Shown: positions 50,645 through 60,373, numbered from the stretch's first letter. The stretch is DNA of 64,000 nucleotides from Desulfofundulus kuznetsovii DSM 6115 (GCF_000214705.1 NC_015573.1:1884911-1948910), one strand, 5' to 3'. A program made the numbers and translations. Notes: generated by a model from the letters alone, not told the origin.

Positions 50645-51991
50645 TTAGTCCATCAGGATGCGGCGCTGAATGAAGTTGGTGTAAATCTCACCCCGGCGGA
50701 AAAAGGCATTATGCAGCACCCGCTGGTGGAAGGGAATGGTGGTCTTGATCCCCTCAATGATAAACTCCCCCAGGGCCCGTTGCATCCGGGCAATGGCCTC
50801 ATCCCGGTCCTGGCCCCAGGCAATGAGCTTGGCGATCATGGAATCATAATGAGGGGGGACTTTCCAGCCGGGGTAGGCCGCACTATCCAGGCGGATCCCC
50901 GGCCCGCCGGGGGGCAGGTAAGCGGAAATCAAGCCGGGAGAGGGAGTAAAGTTGCGGGCCGGGTCCTCAGCGTTAATGCGGCATTCAATGGCCCAGCCCC
51001 GGATTTGAATGTCTTCCTGGGTATAACCCAGGGGTTCCCCGGCTGCCAGCCTTATTTGTTCTTTGATCAAATCAATGCCGGTAACCATTTCGGTAACCGG
51101 GTGTTCCACCTGGATGCGGGTATTCATTTCAATGAAATAAAAGTTCTGGTGTTTGTCCAGCAGGAATTCCACCGTCCCGGCGTTGTAATAGCCCACGGCC
51201 CGGGCGGCCCTTACCGCCATTTCACCCATTTTCCGGCGCAATTCCGGGGTAAGGGCCGTGGAAGGGGATTCCTCGATCATCTTCTGATTGCGCCGCTGAA
51301 TGGAGCAGTCCCGTTCCCCCAGATGGACGATATGGCCGTGCTTGTCGCCCAGGATCTGAAACTCGATATGGCGGGGCTCGTCCACATACTTTTCCACGTA
51401 AACCTGGGCGTTGCCGAAGGCCGCCTGGGCTTCCGTCTGGGCCGTCTGCACCGCCCGAATTAAATCTTCGGGGCCCTGGGCCACCCGCATGCCCCGGCCG
51501 CCGCCGCCGGCAGAAGCTTTAACCAGCACGGGGTAGCCAATTTCTTCCGCCACCTCCAGGGCCTCCTGCACGTCCCGGAGCACCCCGGGGGAACCGGGTA
51601 CCACCGGTACCCCGGCTTTAAGCACCGTTTCCCGGGCCACCGCCTTGGCCCCCATTTTCTCCATGGCGGAGGCCGGAGGGCCAATAAAGGTCAGGCCGCA
51701 ACTTTCGCAGATTTCCGCAAATCCGGCGTTTTCAGCCAGAAAACCATAACCGGGGTGGATGGCATCCGCCCCGGAAACCATGGCTGTACTGATAATGTTG
51801 GTAATATTGAGGTAGCTTTTTGCTGCCGGGGCCGGGCCAATGCAGTAGGCCTCATCAGCCATGCGCACCGGCAGGCTGTCCCGGTCGGCTTCGGAATATA
51901 CCACAACAGTTTTAATACCCATCTCCCGGCAGGCACGAATGATCCTTAAGGCAATTTCTCCTCTGTTTGCAATCAGTATTTTTTTAAACAT
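50645..51991 (-). CDS. accC: Biotin carboxylase
   Basis: AccC, 448 residues, carboxylates biotin using ATP and bicarbonate. The ATP-grasp motifs [10 protein letters not shown] (lysine and glycine loop) and [18 protein letters not shown] are present, and [20 protein letters not shown] near the start is typical. With the carboxyltransferase/AccB fusion upstream it can form a two-subunit pyruvate carboxylase (PycA/PycB type); with a separate AccAD it could also serve acetyl-CoA carboxylase. Neither accA nor accD is in this window. Confidence 0.94.
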   Translation of the reverse strand: MFKKILIANRGEIALRIIRACREMGIKTVVVYSEADRDSLPVRMADEAYCIGPAPAAKSYLNITNIISTAMVSGADAIHPGYGFLAENAGFAEICESCGLTFIGPPASAMEKMGAKAVARETVLKAGVPVVPGSPGVLRDVQEALEVAEEIGYPVLVKASAGGGGRGMRVAQGPEDLIRAVQTAQTEAQAAFGNAQVYVEKYVDEPRHIEFQILGDKHGHIVHLGERDCSIQRRNQKMIEESPSTALTPELRRKMGEMAVRAARAVGYYNAGTVEFLLDKHQNFYFIEMNTRIQVEHPVTEMVTGIDLIKEQIRLAAGEPLGYTQEDIQIRGWAIECRINAEDPARNFTPSPGLISAYLPPGGPGIRLDSAAYPGWKVPPHYDSMIAKLIAWGQDRDEAIARMQRALGEFIIEGIKTTIPFHQRVLHNAFFRRGEIYTNFIQRRILMD

Positions 51992-52007
51992 GTTACTCCC
52001 TGCCCAT

Positions 52008-53879
52008 CTATTTTTCCCGAATCAAGAACAGCTCCTGCCCGTACTCCACGGGCTGGCCGTTTTCCACCAGGATTTCTACAATTTCACCGGCCACTTCTGA
52101 TTCAATTTCGTTCATCAGTTTCATGGCCTCAATAATACAAAGCGTCTGGCCCTTCTCCACCACATCTCCCACCTGGACAAAGGGCGGGGCATCGGGAGCC
52201 GGGGCGCGGTAAAAGGTGCCTACCATGGGAGCCCTGATCACGGTAAGACCGGTAGTATCAATAGATTTTTCCGGGGCTGGTACCGGTGGGGCAGCCGTTT
52301 CCCGGGCCGGCGGCGACACCGGGGAATCCTCACCCGCAGGTGCAGGCATCGTCCCTTGCGCGCCGGCTTTCCTTATGGCCACTTTCACCCCCGCACTCTC
52401 CAGGGATAACTCGGCAATGGCCGTCTGGTCAATTAGTTTAATTAACTCCTTGATTTCCTGTAAGTTCATGCTTCCATCCTCCTTACGGCCGGTTTTTTGC
52501 TCCCGGGCTCCGTTGCGCAAGGGTGCGGTGGAATCCACGGGCTGGTGACCCGGCCGGTTGCGATTTTCAAAGAATCTCTTCGCCACCTGGGGAAACAGGG
52601 CGTAGGAAATGAAATCTTCTTCCGACTTTGCCAGGTGTTTGATCTCTTCTCTTATTTTATCCATTTTGGGTTCCAGTAAATCGGCGGGGCGACAGGTAAT
52701 GGGTTCCCTGTCTCCCAAAATCTTTCGGGCCACATCCGGATCTATGGGGGCCGGCGGCCTGCCGTAAAGCCCTTCTACATAGGCCCGCACCTCGCCGGGA
52801 ATGAGTTTGTAGCGTTCTCCGGTGAGAACGTTCAGCACGGCCTGGGTGCCCACGATCTGGCTGGTGGGAGTAACCAGGGGCGGGTAACCCAGCTCCGCCC
52901 GCACCCGGGGAATTTCCGCCAGCACCTCGGGCAGGCGATGCAGGGCTTTTTGTTCTTCCAGCTGGGTAACCAGGTTGGAAATCATCCCTCCGGGTACCTG
53001 GTGTTCAAAGACCCGCATGTCGTTGATGCGGGTGACCCCCCGCTCGTAACCAAGGGACTTGCGCAGGTCTTCAAAGTAAGCGGCAATTTCAAAAAGCAAG
53101 TGGAGATCCAGGCCGGTATCGTAGGGCGTGCCCTGCAACGCCCGCACCACCGTTTCCACCGGAGGCTGGGAAGAACCAAAGGCCAGGGGTACCGAGGCGG
53201 TATCCACCACATCCACCCCCGCCTCGGCCGCCTTGAGGTAGGCCCCCAGGGCCAGGCCGCCAATGTAGTGGCTGTGCAGCTGTACGGGCAGACCGACCCG
53301 TTCCTTAATCAGTTTTACCAGTTCGTAAGCTTTATAAGGAGTGAGCAGCCCGGCCATATCTTTAATGCAGATGGAATGAGCTCCCATCTGGGCCAGGCTG
53401 ACCGCTGTTTCCACATAGTGCTCGGTGGTGTGTACCGGGCTGATGGTATAAACCACCGCCGCCTGGATGTGTGCCCCCGTCTTTGAAGCCACCCGCATGG
53501 GTGCTTCAAAGTTGCGCAGGTCGTTCAAGGCGTCAAAGATGCGGATAATATCTATGCCGTTTTCCACCATCTTATTAATAAAGGCCTCGACCACATCATC
53601 GGGATAATGCTGGTAACCCACCAGGGACTGACCACGTAAAAGCATCTGCAAGGGCGTGCGCTTAATGTGCTTTTTTAAAGTCCGCAAACGCTCCCAGGGA
53701 TCTTCGTTCAAATAACGCATGCAAACGTCAAAAGTGGCCCCGCCCCACACTTCCAGGGAATGATAGCCTACCGCATCCAGTTTTTCCAGGATGGGCAGCA
53801 TATCTTGAGTACGCATGCGGGTGGCCCAGAGGCTCTGGTGGCCATCGCGCAGGGTAGTGTCGGTGATCTTTAAACCCAT
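52008..53879 (-). CDS. Carboxyltransferase (PycB/OadA type) fused to an AccB-type biotin carrier
   Basis: This 623-residue protein begins with a DRE-TIM carboxyltransferase ([12 protein letters not shown] at 4-15; [10 protein letters not shown]) as in pyruvate carboxylase B and oxaloacetate decarboxylase alpha subunits. After about residue 450 a linker rich in Gln, Arg and Pro leads to a complete AccB sequence starting [15 protein letters not shown] and ending in a biotinyl domain with the biotin Lys in [11 protein letters not shown] 53879 follows GGGGGAGG. Usual OadA biotin domains are short, so an added AccB with its own start signal is unusual. Product is likely oxaloacetate from pyruvate. 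Confidence 0.88.
   Translation of the reverse strand: MGLKITDTTLRDGHQSLWATRMRTQDMLPILEKLDAVGYHSLEVWGGATFDVCMRYLNEDPWERLRTLKKHIKRTPLQMLLRGQSLVGYQHYPDDVVEAFINKMVENGIDIIRIFDALNDLRNFEAPMRVASKTGAHIQAAVVYTISPVHTTEHYVETAVSLAQMGAHSICIKDMAGLLTPYKAYELVKLIKERVGLPVQLHSHYIGGLALGAYLKAAEAGVDVVDTASVPLAFGSSQPPVETVVRALQGTPYDTGLDLHLLFEIAAYFEDLRKSLGYERGVTRINDMRVFEHQVPGGMISNLVTQLEEQKALHRLPEVLAEIPRVRAELGYPPLVTPTSQIVGTQAVLNVLTGERYKLIPGEVRAYVEGLYGRPPAPIDPDVARKILGDREPITCRPADLLEPKMDKIREEIKHLAKSEEDFISYALFPQVAKRFFENRNRPGHQPVDSTAPLRNGAREQKTGRKEDGSMNLQEIKELIKLIDQTAIAELSLESAGVKVAIRKAGAQGTMPAPAGEDSPVSPPARETAAPPVPAPEKSIDTTGLTVIRAPMVGTFYRAPAPDAPPFVQVGDVVEKGQTLCIIEAMKLMNEIESEVAGEIVEILVENGQPVEYGQELFLIREK
52467..52484 (-). promoter_or_regulatory. 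accB: Internal ribosome site and ATG at the AccB part
   Basis: Inside the fusion gene AAGGAGG (52484-52478) precedes ATG (52469-52467) by eight bases, in frame and exactly at the usual AccB start (M-N-L-Q-E-I). Translation could therefore also yield a free AccB of about 153 residues from the same mRNA. Confidence 0.65.
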
Positions 53880-54096
53880 GGAAACCTCCCCCAAAACACG
53901 GCAAAACAAAAAATACTCAGGTTGCAATAAATACAACCTGAACCGTTAGCCTGTTTATTATCAACTTGATGTTATTATATTAAAATCTACAGGTCCCGGA
54001 AATAGGGTAAACGCAAGTATACAATATATTTCAGTACGCATCTAGAATCCTTGAACTCGAGGCTTTCGGGTTTCAAGTTTTTTCAGTTGCTGACAT

Positions 54097-54324
54097 TTAC
54101 AAACCTACCTGCTGAAAATGCTTGTAATGGTCCCTTCCTCTGTTCTTATGAGCCAGGCCCGCAACACCATCAGCTTTCATCCTCTCCTTCAAGCGGATTA
54201 CCTGGTGTTCACTTAAGCCCAGGATCTCAGCAGCCTGCCTGTTGGTAATCTTGCCTTTGACGGCCTGTTCAATCACAAACACCCTGCGCGACTCTTTAGC
54301 ACTCAAAAAGATTTCTCCTCCCAT
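54097..54324 (-). pseudogene. Transposase fragment, ISNCY-like helix-turn-helix part
   Basis: This 75-residue fragment matches the start of transposases with SAKESRRVFVIEQAVKGKITNRQAAEILGLS (HTH, only partly quoted) and the following HQVIRLKERM-(x)-GVAGLAHKNRGR. Catalytic parts are absent. Nearby, GTGACA-type direct repeats (about 54318-54382, GTGACATTTTC, GGTGACAAT, GGTGACATTAT) look like an IS end. It is an insertion-sequence remnant at the edge of the accessory block. Confidence 0.75.
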
Positions 54325-54386
54325 AGTGACATTTTCTCAGTCCGCTTACAGGGTGACAATATCATAGTCCGGTGACATTATCGGGG

Positions 54387-54423
54387 CTATTGTATTGACA
54401 ATAGCAATATGCAGACTTAAAAT
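54387..54423 (+). promoter_or_regulatory. Promoter with overlapping operator for brnT-brnA
   Basis: TTGACA (54395-54400), 17 bases, TAAAAT (54418-54423) is a near-consensus SigA promoter. A perfect 7-bp inverted repeat CTATTGT-ATTG-ACAATAG (54387-54404) covers the -35, a likely binding site for the autorepressing BrnT-BrnA complex. The predicted start near 54430 leaves a leader of 2-11 bases, so translation may be leaderless. Confidence 0.65.
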
Positions 54424-54431
54424 GGAAGTGG

Positions 54432-54716
54432 GTGTTGTCAGTGAAAATAAGCCGGTTTGAGTGGGACAAGTGGAATGCCGGGCACATCGAAGAAAGACAC
54501 GGGCTTACCCCTGAAGAGGTTGAAGGAGTCTTTTCCGACCGTCCGGTGGTCCGCAGGGTCCGGGGTGGAAGGTTCGCCGCCTACGGACAGACGGAGGAAG
54601 GCCGTTACCTGACGGTGATTTTTCAAATCAAGCCCGGCGGTGTTATCCGCGTTGTCACTGCGAGGGACATGAACAGGTGGGAGCGCCGGTACTACCTGCA
54701 AAGGAGGCGAAATTAA
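54432..54716 (+). CDS. brnT: BrnT family ribonuclease toxin
   Basis: BrnT, 94 residues, is a RelE-like endoribonuclease toxin. FEWDKWNAGHIEERHGLTPEEVEGVF near the start and YLTVIFQIKPGGVIRVVTARDMNRWERRYY at the end carry the family's conserved His, Arg and Tyr positions. GTG 54432 is the first possible codon; GTG 54441 is an alternative that fits better with the promoter. The toxin gene precedes the antitoxin, as in Brucella brnTA. Confidence 0.85.
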   Translation: MLSVKISRFEWDKWNAGHIEERHGLTPEEVEGVFSDRPVVRRVRGGRFAAYGQTEEGRYLTVIFQIKPGGVIRVVTARDMNRWERRYYLQRRRN

Positions 54717-54718
54717 CA

Positions 54719-55012
54719 ATGGCGAAAAGCCTTCCGGAGTTTAAAAACGAAAAAGAAGAGGCTGAATTCTGGGATACACACAATTCCCTGGACTACATTG
54801 AAAGCGATGAACCCGTTGAAATGGAGCTTGACCCCGAACTGGCGGCAAAAATCCGCGAGCGGGCACGGACCAAACAGGTGACCCTGCGCCTGCGGGTGTC
54901 CCAGATAGAGGCGGTAAAAGAGATAGCCAGGAGGAAGGATATCCCCTACCAGACCCTGATCCGGTCGTGGATCGCGGAAGCCATACGCCGGGAGCAGGGC
55001 AGCGGGGCATAA
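54719..55012 (+). CDS. brnA: BrnA family antitoxin
   Basis: BrnA, 97 residues, is the antitoxin and repressor partner. The N-terminal half (MAKSLPEFKNEKEEAEFWDTHNS, shown in part) neutralises the toxin in known pairs, and the C-terminal half VTLRLRVSQIEAVKEIARRKDIPYQTLIRSWI is a ribbon-helix-helix DNA-binding domain. ATG 54719 follows AAGGAGG and begins two bases after the brnT stop. Confidence 0.85.
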   Translation: MAKSLPEFKNEKEEAEFWDTHNSLDYIESDEPVEMELDPELAAKIRERARTKQVTLRLRVSQIEAVKEIARRKDIPYQTLIRSWIAEAIRREQGSGA

Positions 55013-55058
55013 ATAAATCAAAAACGAGAGGCGGACGCGGACCCGCATGTCCGGTGGA

Positions 55059-55087
55059 TGAGAGGAGGGGGCTAGCCGCCCCCTCCT
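55059..55087. terminator. Palindromic hairpin after brnA
   Basis: AGGAGGGGGC-TAGCC-GCCCCCTCCT is a perfect 10-bp stem 46 bases after the brnA stop. A T-tract is missing, so it may act as a bidirectional block between brnTA and the SLH remnant rather than a classic terminator. Confidence 0.55.
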
Positions 55088-55114
55088 ACTCGACTCAGCA
55101 TTGTATCAGCCGGA

Positions 55115-55497
55115 TTAAAGCCTGCCGGTGGAGGTAAGGAAGCGCTTGACCATAGCTACCGACTCGGCCCGGGTGACGCTGGCGTTGGGCACAAAGGTGG
55201 TTTCGGCTACACCGCTTGCGATGTGCATAGCCGCCATCAGCTTCACATCGCCCTGCACCCAGTGGTTGTCCATGCCAGCAAAGTTCTCGTCGTACGCCAT
55301 ACGGCGAAAGTGGACATGCTGGTGAGCTCGACGGAAACCTTGCGGGCCGCCCGGTCAACCTTACCACCCACATACTCCCATGTGCCGCAGGTCAGCCGGT
55401 AGATACCCGGGTAGTCCTCCGGCACGCCGGCCAGCTTGGCCGGATCGCAGGGCGGGGTCAGGGTGACGGGCTTCGCCAGGCTGCTGATGCCAGAGTT
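55115..55497 (-). pseudogene. SLH-domain surface protein, C-terminal remnant with frameshift
   Basis: The frame from 55497 encodes PVTLTPPCDPAKLAGVPED ... KVDRAARKVSVELTSMSTFAV and then breaks near 55301. The next frame continues MAYDENFAGMDNHWVQGDVKLMAAMHIASGV ... VTRAESVAMVKRFL, an S-layer homology domain. A single lost base restores STFAV-MAYDE continuity. The 5' part of the gene is missing; it is cut 12 bases after the hdrC-like stop codon. Likely a deletion scar in the accessory block. Confidence 0.85.
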
Positions 55498-55508
55498 TTA
55501 TGACTTAT

Positions 55509-55862
55509 CTAGCTGCATAGCAATCGCAACAATTGTTCAGGAAAGGTGGCCCGGGGATGTCTTGCTGCCAGGCGCCGCAGCCGCACCACTGCCGTAGCTA
55601 CATCCAGTTCCTGGGGGCAACACCGGCTGCACCGCCGGCAGCCGATACACGACCAGAGAAAACGGGAAGTTAGCACTTCGTCCAGCCGGCCGAGCTGCAA
55701 TAGACGCAGCACGCGGGCAGGCGACAGGTCCCGGATACGGGCAAGGCAGGCTCCACCACACCGCCCGCAGTTGGCGCAACTGCGGGCAGTGCGAAGAGTA
55801 ACCGGATCAAGTCGTTCCAGATCCTGGAGGGTTATTTCTCTGAAGGGACGATCCTCATGCAT
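55509..55862 (-). CDS. hdrC: HdrC-like [4Fe-4S] protein
   Basis: This 117-residue protein matches the C subunit of heterodisulfide reductase: CANCGRCGGAC near 28-38 and CIGCRRCSRCCP near 71-82 bind two [4Fe-4S] clusters, separated by helices. HdrC normally pairs with HdrB, which carries the CCG domains. No hdrB is found here; the next sequence is the SLH remnant, so hdrB may have been lost or lie elsewhere. Start ATG 55862. Confidence 0.85.
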   Translation of the reverse strand: MHEDRPFREITLQDLERLDPVTLRTARSCANCGRCGGACLARIRDLSPARVLRLLQLGRLDEVLTSRFLWSCIGCRRCSRCCPQELDVATAVVRLRRLAARHPRATFPEQLLRLLCS

Positions 55863-55884
55863 GGGGATAACCTCCGGCTTGAAT

Positions 55885-58212
55885 TCATTCTTTAAAAGGA
55901 TTGGGACCTAATTCTTGAAGCTGCTTCACAAATCTTTTTATTGCTGCCACCAGGCTCTGCCCGTCCTCAATACCGGCGGTGAGCACCTGCACCCGCCCGG
56001 GTTCCACCAGCATGCGCTGCAAGGTTTCCCGCAAGTTGTTGACCCGGGATTCGGCCAGGGATGTACCCCGCCCGTAATGGCACTCCGTAGTACGGCAACC
56101 TGCCACCAGTACACCGTCTATCCCGCTGAGCAGCGCATCATTGATCCAGCCTGCATTCACCGCTCCGGCACAGGGAACCCTGACCGTCAGTATATTAGCC
56201 CCATAGCCGGTCCCCCGGGTGCCGGCCAGATCCAGCGCCGGGTAAGCATCGTTGGCACATAAGAAAGCCAGGACGCAAGGTTGCTCATCCATGCTGCCCG
56301 TATCCACCGCTTCTATAAGTCCGGCCATCTCCCGGGAACTGAATCCCGGCAGGTAAATACATCTCAGGGGACATCCCCCTTGACAGATACCACATCCACG
56401 GCAGGCCGGCGGATTTACCGCCGGATAACCGCCTGTATCAAAGCTACAGGCACCGTAGGGACATTCCTCTACACAGCGCCCGCACCGGTCGCACTTGTGC
56501 CGCTCCACTACCGGTGGAACTACCACAGACTGGTTCTGGATGGCAGCCAGACATTCCGCTGCCGCAGCCAGAGCGCTTTTGACGCTTGTACTCACATCCA
56601 TCGGTTCCTGAGCACAACCGGCTACATAAATACCCGCACGCCGCACCTCCATGGGCGAACAGGGCAGGTGACCGGTAATAAAGCCGGTTGTGTCCTTTTC
56701 CAGGCGCTCGAAAGCCGGGACGGCACAGGGTACCATACCGGTGGCCAGTACCACCAGTTCGGCCCGTACCGCCACCCGTGAACCACTTAAGGTATCATCA
56801 GCCGTGACGACCAGTTCTTCTGCTACAGGGTCCCATTCCACTGCATAGGGGTTACCCCGGATAAAAACTGCACCGTGTTCTTCCCGTGCCCGGCGGTACA
56901 GTTCTTCCAGGTTGCCCGGGGTACGGATGTCCATGTAAAAGACAAAAATGCCGGCTTCCGGCGCCGCCGCCCGTACGTAATCAATTTGTTTTAATGTGGC
57001 CGCACAGCATACACCGGAACAATAAGCCAGGTGCTGTTTATCACGGCTGCCGGCACACTGGATAAAGGCCACCCGCCTTACGGGCTTTTTATCGTGAGGC
57101 CGGATTAACTGGCCACCGGTTGGTCCGTCCGGGCGGGCCAGAACCTCCAGGTCCATGCTGGTAATTACTCCAGGCAAACGCCCGTAGCCGTAATTGTTAA
57201 TCCGTCCGGCATCGTAAGGTTCCCAACCCGCAGCCAGAATGATCGCGTCCACACCAATGCTCAGCCTGTCTTCCTCCTGGTCCAGGTCAATGGCCCCGGC
57301 CGGACAGACTTCCACACACCGGCTGCAGGATTTACCACGACAAAACTCACGGTTGACGGCATAGTTAAGAGGATAGGGAAATAACCCCGGGCCTTCAATA
57401 GCCCGTTGACTGCCCGGTGGCAATGCTGCGGAGGGTGCAACCTCCACCGGGCAAACCTCGAGGCAGGCACCGCATCCGGTGCAGGTATTCTTGACGTAAC
57501 GGGGTTGTTTTAAAAGTTCCACCGTAAAGTTACCGGCCGTACCGCGCACACCGGTTACCTCGGTCAAGGTGTGCACCGTTACCCTTCCCGTAGCCAGCAA
57601 ACGCGCCATCAGTACCTCCAACCCACACCGGGGTGAGCAAAAGCGCGGGTAATAGCGGTGCAACCGGGCCACCTTGCCTCCCAGGTAAGGGGATTTTTCT
57701 ACCAGCGTTACGTTAACCCCGGCCCGGGCCAGATTCTCTGCTGCGGTTAGCCCGGCAATACCTCCCCCGACTACCAGTACAGACCGGGAAGTTGAAGAAC
57801 TAACCGGTTCAAAGGATTCTGCCGGGCTCAACCGCCCCACGGCCATTTTGAGTAGATTCCGGGCCTTTGCCATCACCAGCGCCGGCTGGTCCCGGTGGGC
57901 CCTGGTGCACTGTTCCCTGAGGTTACAGCGTTCCAGGAAGTGTTCGTTCAAGCCTACCTGCCGCGCAAGACGAAGAAAGGTATCCCGGTGTACGGCCGGT
58001 GAGCATGCTCCAACCACTACCCGGTCTACACGCCCCTGGCGCACATCCTCAGCAATTATTTCCAGGCCGTCAGCGCTACATAACGCAGGATAATGGATGC
58101 TGGCAGCAACCCCGCGCCATTTGCCTGCCTGCTGGGATAATTTCTCCAGGTCAAGAATTTTACCAATTTCACCGTAACAATGACACAGGTAGACACCGAT
58201 TTTTGGCGGCAC
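55885..58212 (-). CDS. hdrA: HdrA-MvhD fusion, flavoprotein of a heterodisulfide-reductase complex
   Basis: This protein of about 775 residues begins IGVYLCHCYGEIGKILD and has the FAD region VLVVGGGIAGLTAAENLA near 148-165. Ferredoxin pairs follow: CTGCGACLEVCPVEV, CSRCVEVCPAGAI, CDRCGRCVEECPYGAC and CRGCGICQGGCP. The C-terminal 130 residues are a MvhD domain ([2Fe-2S], with C of FLCAND, PCAG, and GCRTTECHY) that normally accepts electrons from a hydrogenase or formate dehydrogenase. GTG 58212 follows GGGGGG. Electron bifurcation is a feature of HdrA in general; that it occurs here is inference. Confidence 0.87.
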   Translation of the reverse strand: MPPKIGVYLCHCYGEIGKILDLEKLSQQAGKWRGVAASIHYPALCSADGLEIIAEDVRQGRVDRVVVGACSPAVHRDTFLRLARQVGLNEHFLERCNLREQCTRAHRDQPALVMAKARNLLKMAVGRLSPAESFEPVSSSTSRSVLVVGGGIAGLTAAENLARAGVNVTLVEKSPYLGGKVARLHRYYPRFCSPRCGLEVLMARLLATGRVTVHTLTEVTGVRGTAGNFTVELLKQPRYVKNTCTGCGACLEVCPVEVAPSAALPPGSQRAIEGPGLFPYPLNYAVNREFCRGKSCSRCVEVCPAGAIDLDQEEDRLSIGVDAIILAAGWEPYDAGRINNYGYGRLPGVITSMDLEVLARPDGPTGGQLIRPHDKKPVRRVAFIQCAGSRDKQHLAYCSGVCCAATLKQIDYVRAAAPEAGIFVFYMDIRTPGNLEELYRRAREEHGAVFIRGNPYAVEWDPVAEELVVTADDTLSGSRVAVRAELVVLATGMVPCAVPAFERLEKDTTGFITGHLPCSPMEVRRAGIYVAGCAQEPMDVSTSVKSALAAAAECLAAIQNQSVVVPPVVERHKCDRCGRCVEECPYGACSFDTGGYPAVNPPACRGCGICQGGCPLRCIYLPGFSSREMAGLIEAVDTGSMDEQPCVLAFLCANDAYPALDLAGTRGTGYGANILTVRVPCAGAVNAGWINDALLSGIDGVLVAGCRTTECHYGRGTSLAESRVNNLRETLQRMLVEPGRVQVLTAGIEDGQSLVAAIKRFVKQLQELGPNPFKE

Positions 58213-58268
58213 TGTGTTCCCCCCTGAAAACACCGGGGGCCGGCAACGGGCCGCCGGCCCCTAAATTC

Positions 58269-58592
58269 TTAGTCATTCCTGTTTTTAAAGGTGAAGCGTT
58301 CTACCTTACCGTGAATATCCACAACAGTCCAGCTGATTTTATTGCTTCCAACCAGCGGAATAAGCTTGGCCGGGTAATAACCCAACTGGTAAGGTAGACG
58401 GGTTTCAATGGCTCCGTTGGGACAGGCTTTCACGCAGGACATACAATCCCAGCAGTCCCGTGCCGAACGGCAATATGCCTTTCCATTATTTTCATCCAGA
58501 GCCATTAAATCCCCAGGGCATATTTGTACACAAAGGGCTTCGCTTTCAGCACGGCAACCGTCACATTTTTGGAGATTAACCTTTGGCGGCAC
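58269..58592 (-). CDS. AprB-like ferredoxin (APS-reductase beta homologue)
   Basis: This 107-residue two-cluster protein resembles the beta subunit of adenylylsulfate reductase: CDGCRAESEALCVQICPGDLM and CWDCMSCVKACPNGAI, then IPLVGSNKISWTVVDIHG. True AprB proteins are longer (about 145-165), with a C-terminal tail that wraps around AprA; this tail is absent. GTG 58592 follows AGGAGG. It lies between aprA-like and hdrA genes and should pass electrons between the two. Confidence 0.86.
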   Translation of the reverse strand: MPPKVNLQKCDGCRAESEALCVQICPGDLMALDENNGKAYCRSARDCWDCMSCVKACPNGAIETRLPYQLGYYPAKLIPLVGSNKISWTVVDIHGKVERFTFKNRND

Positions 58593-58615
58593 CAGTAATC
58601 AACCTCCTGTCAGAA

Positions 58616-60373
58616 TTATGGCCGGTAACGATCTCCAGGGATTATCTGTTCGTATGGCCTGGTAAATACTTCTATCTCGCCGGTTTGCGGGTTACGCCGG
58701 GAGTTGACGAAGCAATCGAAACGGGTATCATCCCGCTCGGGGAAGTCCACCCTGTTCTGCCAGCCCGGCCAGCGGGTTTCCTCACGGAACAACAGGTGAT
58801 GTACCAGCACTTCCGCTACATCCAGCCGGTCAATTATCTCATGAGCTTCCATTAGCTCGTGTAAATCGTGGGCTACAAGATACCTGGTTTGATCCTTCAA
58901 AATAGCCACGTGTTTCAGGGCATATTCCAGTCTTTCCCGGTTCATCCGGTAAAACTGGTGCACACCACCTGCATATTCGTCCATAAGCCGCTGGAGGCGT
59001 TCCTCCATTTCCCGCGGGATAACACCATCCCCTTCCCGAACCTGCCTGATGGCCGGTGCATAAACCCGCGCCTTTTCCGCTGCCACAAGAGACTCATCCA
59101 CCTGACCCCTGTCTGCCAGGGATTCCAGGTATTCGATAGCCCCCCGAGCCGCCAGCATTCCTTCGGCAGCACAACCGCCGACAAACTTGTTCGGTACCCC
59201 ACCGGCCACATCGCCGCAGGCAAAAAGACCGGGCAGGGTGGTAGCACGCTTAACATCAATCCAGTACCCGCTGGCCGTATGGCCTCCCACGATGTAGGGG
59301 TCGCTACCGTAGACCTCAATGGGCTCCCTGGTAATGTCCTGACCGCGGGCAGCCAGGAAGAGTACAAAGCTGGGACGCTCATTCAAATAATCTATTTTCA
59401 GGGTCTTGACCTGTTCTGGAGTCATATGACGGGTATCCACATAACAGGGGCCCCTGCCGGCCAGCCATTCTTCCATCGGTGCGTTGGCCCGCACGAAACG
59501 AGGAGAAGCATCACCGCCCATGTGAGCGTACCGTTCGGCTAAAATTTTCTCCCCTTTGGCGTTAATCATAGGCGCTTTATAACCTACCGAAATGGTGTCA
59601 ATGGGCCCGTTAAAATCCTTGGTACGCACAGCGCACCAGCGCATCTCGAAGGTGGTCATTTCCGCACCGGCCCGAATACCCATGGCATAACCGGTACCCA
59701 CGTTAAAGGGGCAATACCAAATCTGATGGTGGCTATCAACGCCATCGTTGGTATAGGGTTTATATAGCCCGGCTGCTCCTCCGGTGGCCACAATGGTCGC
59801 TCCGGCTTTAATAATATAGAACTTGCCGTCCCGGACACCAAACCCCATGGCGCCGATAACGCGGTCACCATCGAGGAGATAATTGGTGGCCACCACCCGG
59901 TTTAAAACTTCGCAGCCGTATTCCCGCACCTTCTCGGCCAGGATCACCTTCATCTCTGAACCCTGGATGGCAATATCCCAGCGCCCTCGGGCCAGGTATT
60001 CCCCGTTTTCGTCCTTTTTAATGGGCAGGCCCCACTCTTCCCATTCTTCAATGGCCTGATTTAAAAGTTCGGCCATGGTAATGGTCAGGTCTTCCCGCAG
60101 GAGACCTCCTGCCTGGGCGCGGCTCCAGCGAACCAGGTTTTCCACGGTTTCGTTTTTCTTAATGTAAGTATTGATGGCATCCATGCCTGAGGCCAGGCAG
60201 CCGCTGCGATCGATGTGGGCTTTTTCCATCAGGGTGACCCGCAGATCGGGACGACGGCGCTTGGCTTCAATGGCAGCATAGCAGCCGGCATTACCGGCAC
60301 CGATAATCAAAATGTCAGTTTCAAGCCTTACCTCTCCCACCTCTTCAAGTTTCGCAGGCAGTTTTGCAGCCAT
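58616..60373 (-). CDS. AprA-like flavoprotein (APS-reductase alpha homologue)
   Basis: This 585-residue FAD protein belongs to the fumarate-reductase/AprA superfamily. FAD motif ILIIGAGNAGCYAA (21-34); R250 (CAVRTKDFNGP) and H365 (PYIVGGHTASGYW) appear to match catalytic Arg265 and His398 of Archaeoglobus AprA; the C-terminus WQNRVDFPERDD ... VFTRPYEQIIPG is AprA-like. It is shorter than canonical AprA (610-660) and is not next to sat or qmo genes. The context with a SLC13 carrier and Hdr suggests a related reductase or dehydrogenase of another small anion. Assimilatory or dissimilatory APS reduction is possible but not supported by neighbours. Confidence 0.85.
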   Translation of the reverse strand: MAAKLPAKLEEVGEVRLETDILIIGAGNAGCYAAIEAKRRRPDLRVTLMEKAHIDRSGCLASGMDAINTYIKKNETVENLVRWSRAQAGGLLREDLTITMAELLNQAIEEWEEWGLPIKKDENGEYLARGRWDIAIQGSEMKVILAEKVREYGCEVLNRVVATNYLLDGDRVIGAMGFGVRDGKFYIIKAGATIVATGGAAGLYKPYTNDGVDSHHQIWYCPFNVGTGYAMGIRAGAEMTTFEMRWCAVRTKDFNGPIDTISVGYKAPMINAKGEKILAERYAHMGGDASPRFVRANAPMEEWLAGRGPCYVDTRHMTPEQVKTLKIDYLNERPSFVLFLAARGQDITREPIEVYGSDPYIVGGHTASGYWIDVKRATTLPGLFACGDVAGGVPNKFVGGCAAEGMLAARGAIEYLESLADRGQVDESLVAAEKARVYAPAIRQVREGDGVIPREMEERLQRLMDEYAGGVHQFYRMNRERLEYALKHVAILKDQTRYLVAHDLHELMEAHEIIDRLDVAEVLVHHLLFREETRWPGWQNRVDFPERDDTRFDCFVNSRRNPQTGEIEVFTRPYEQIIPGDRYRP

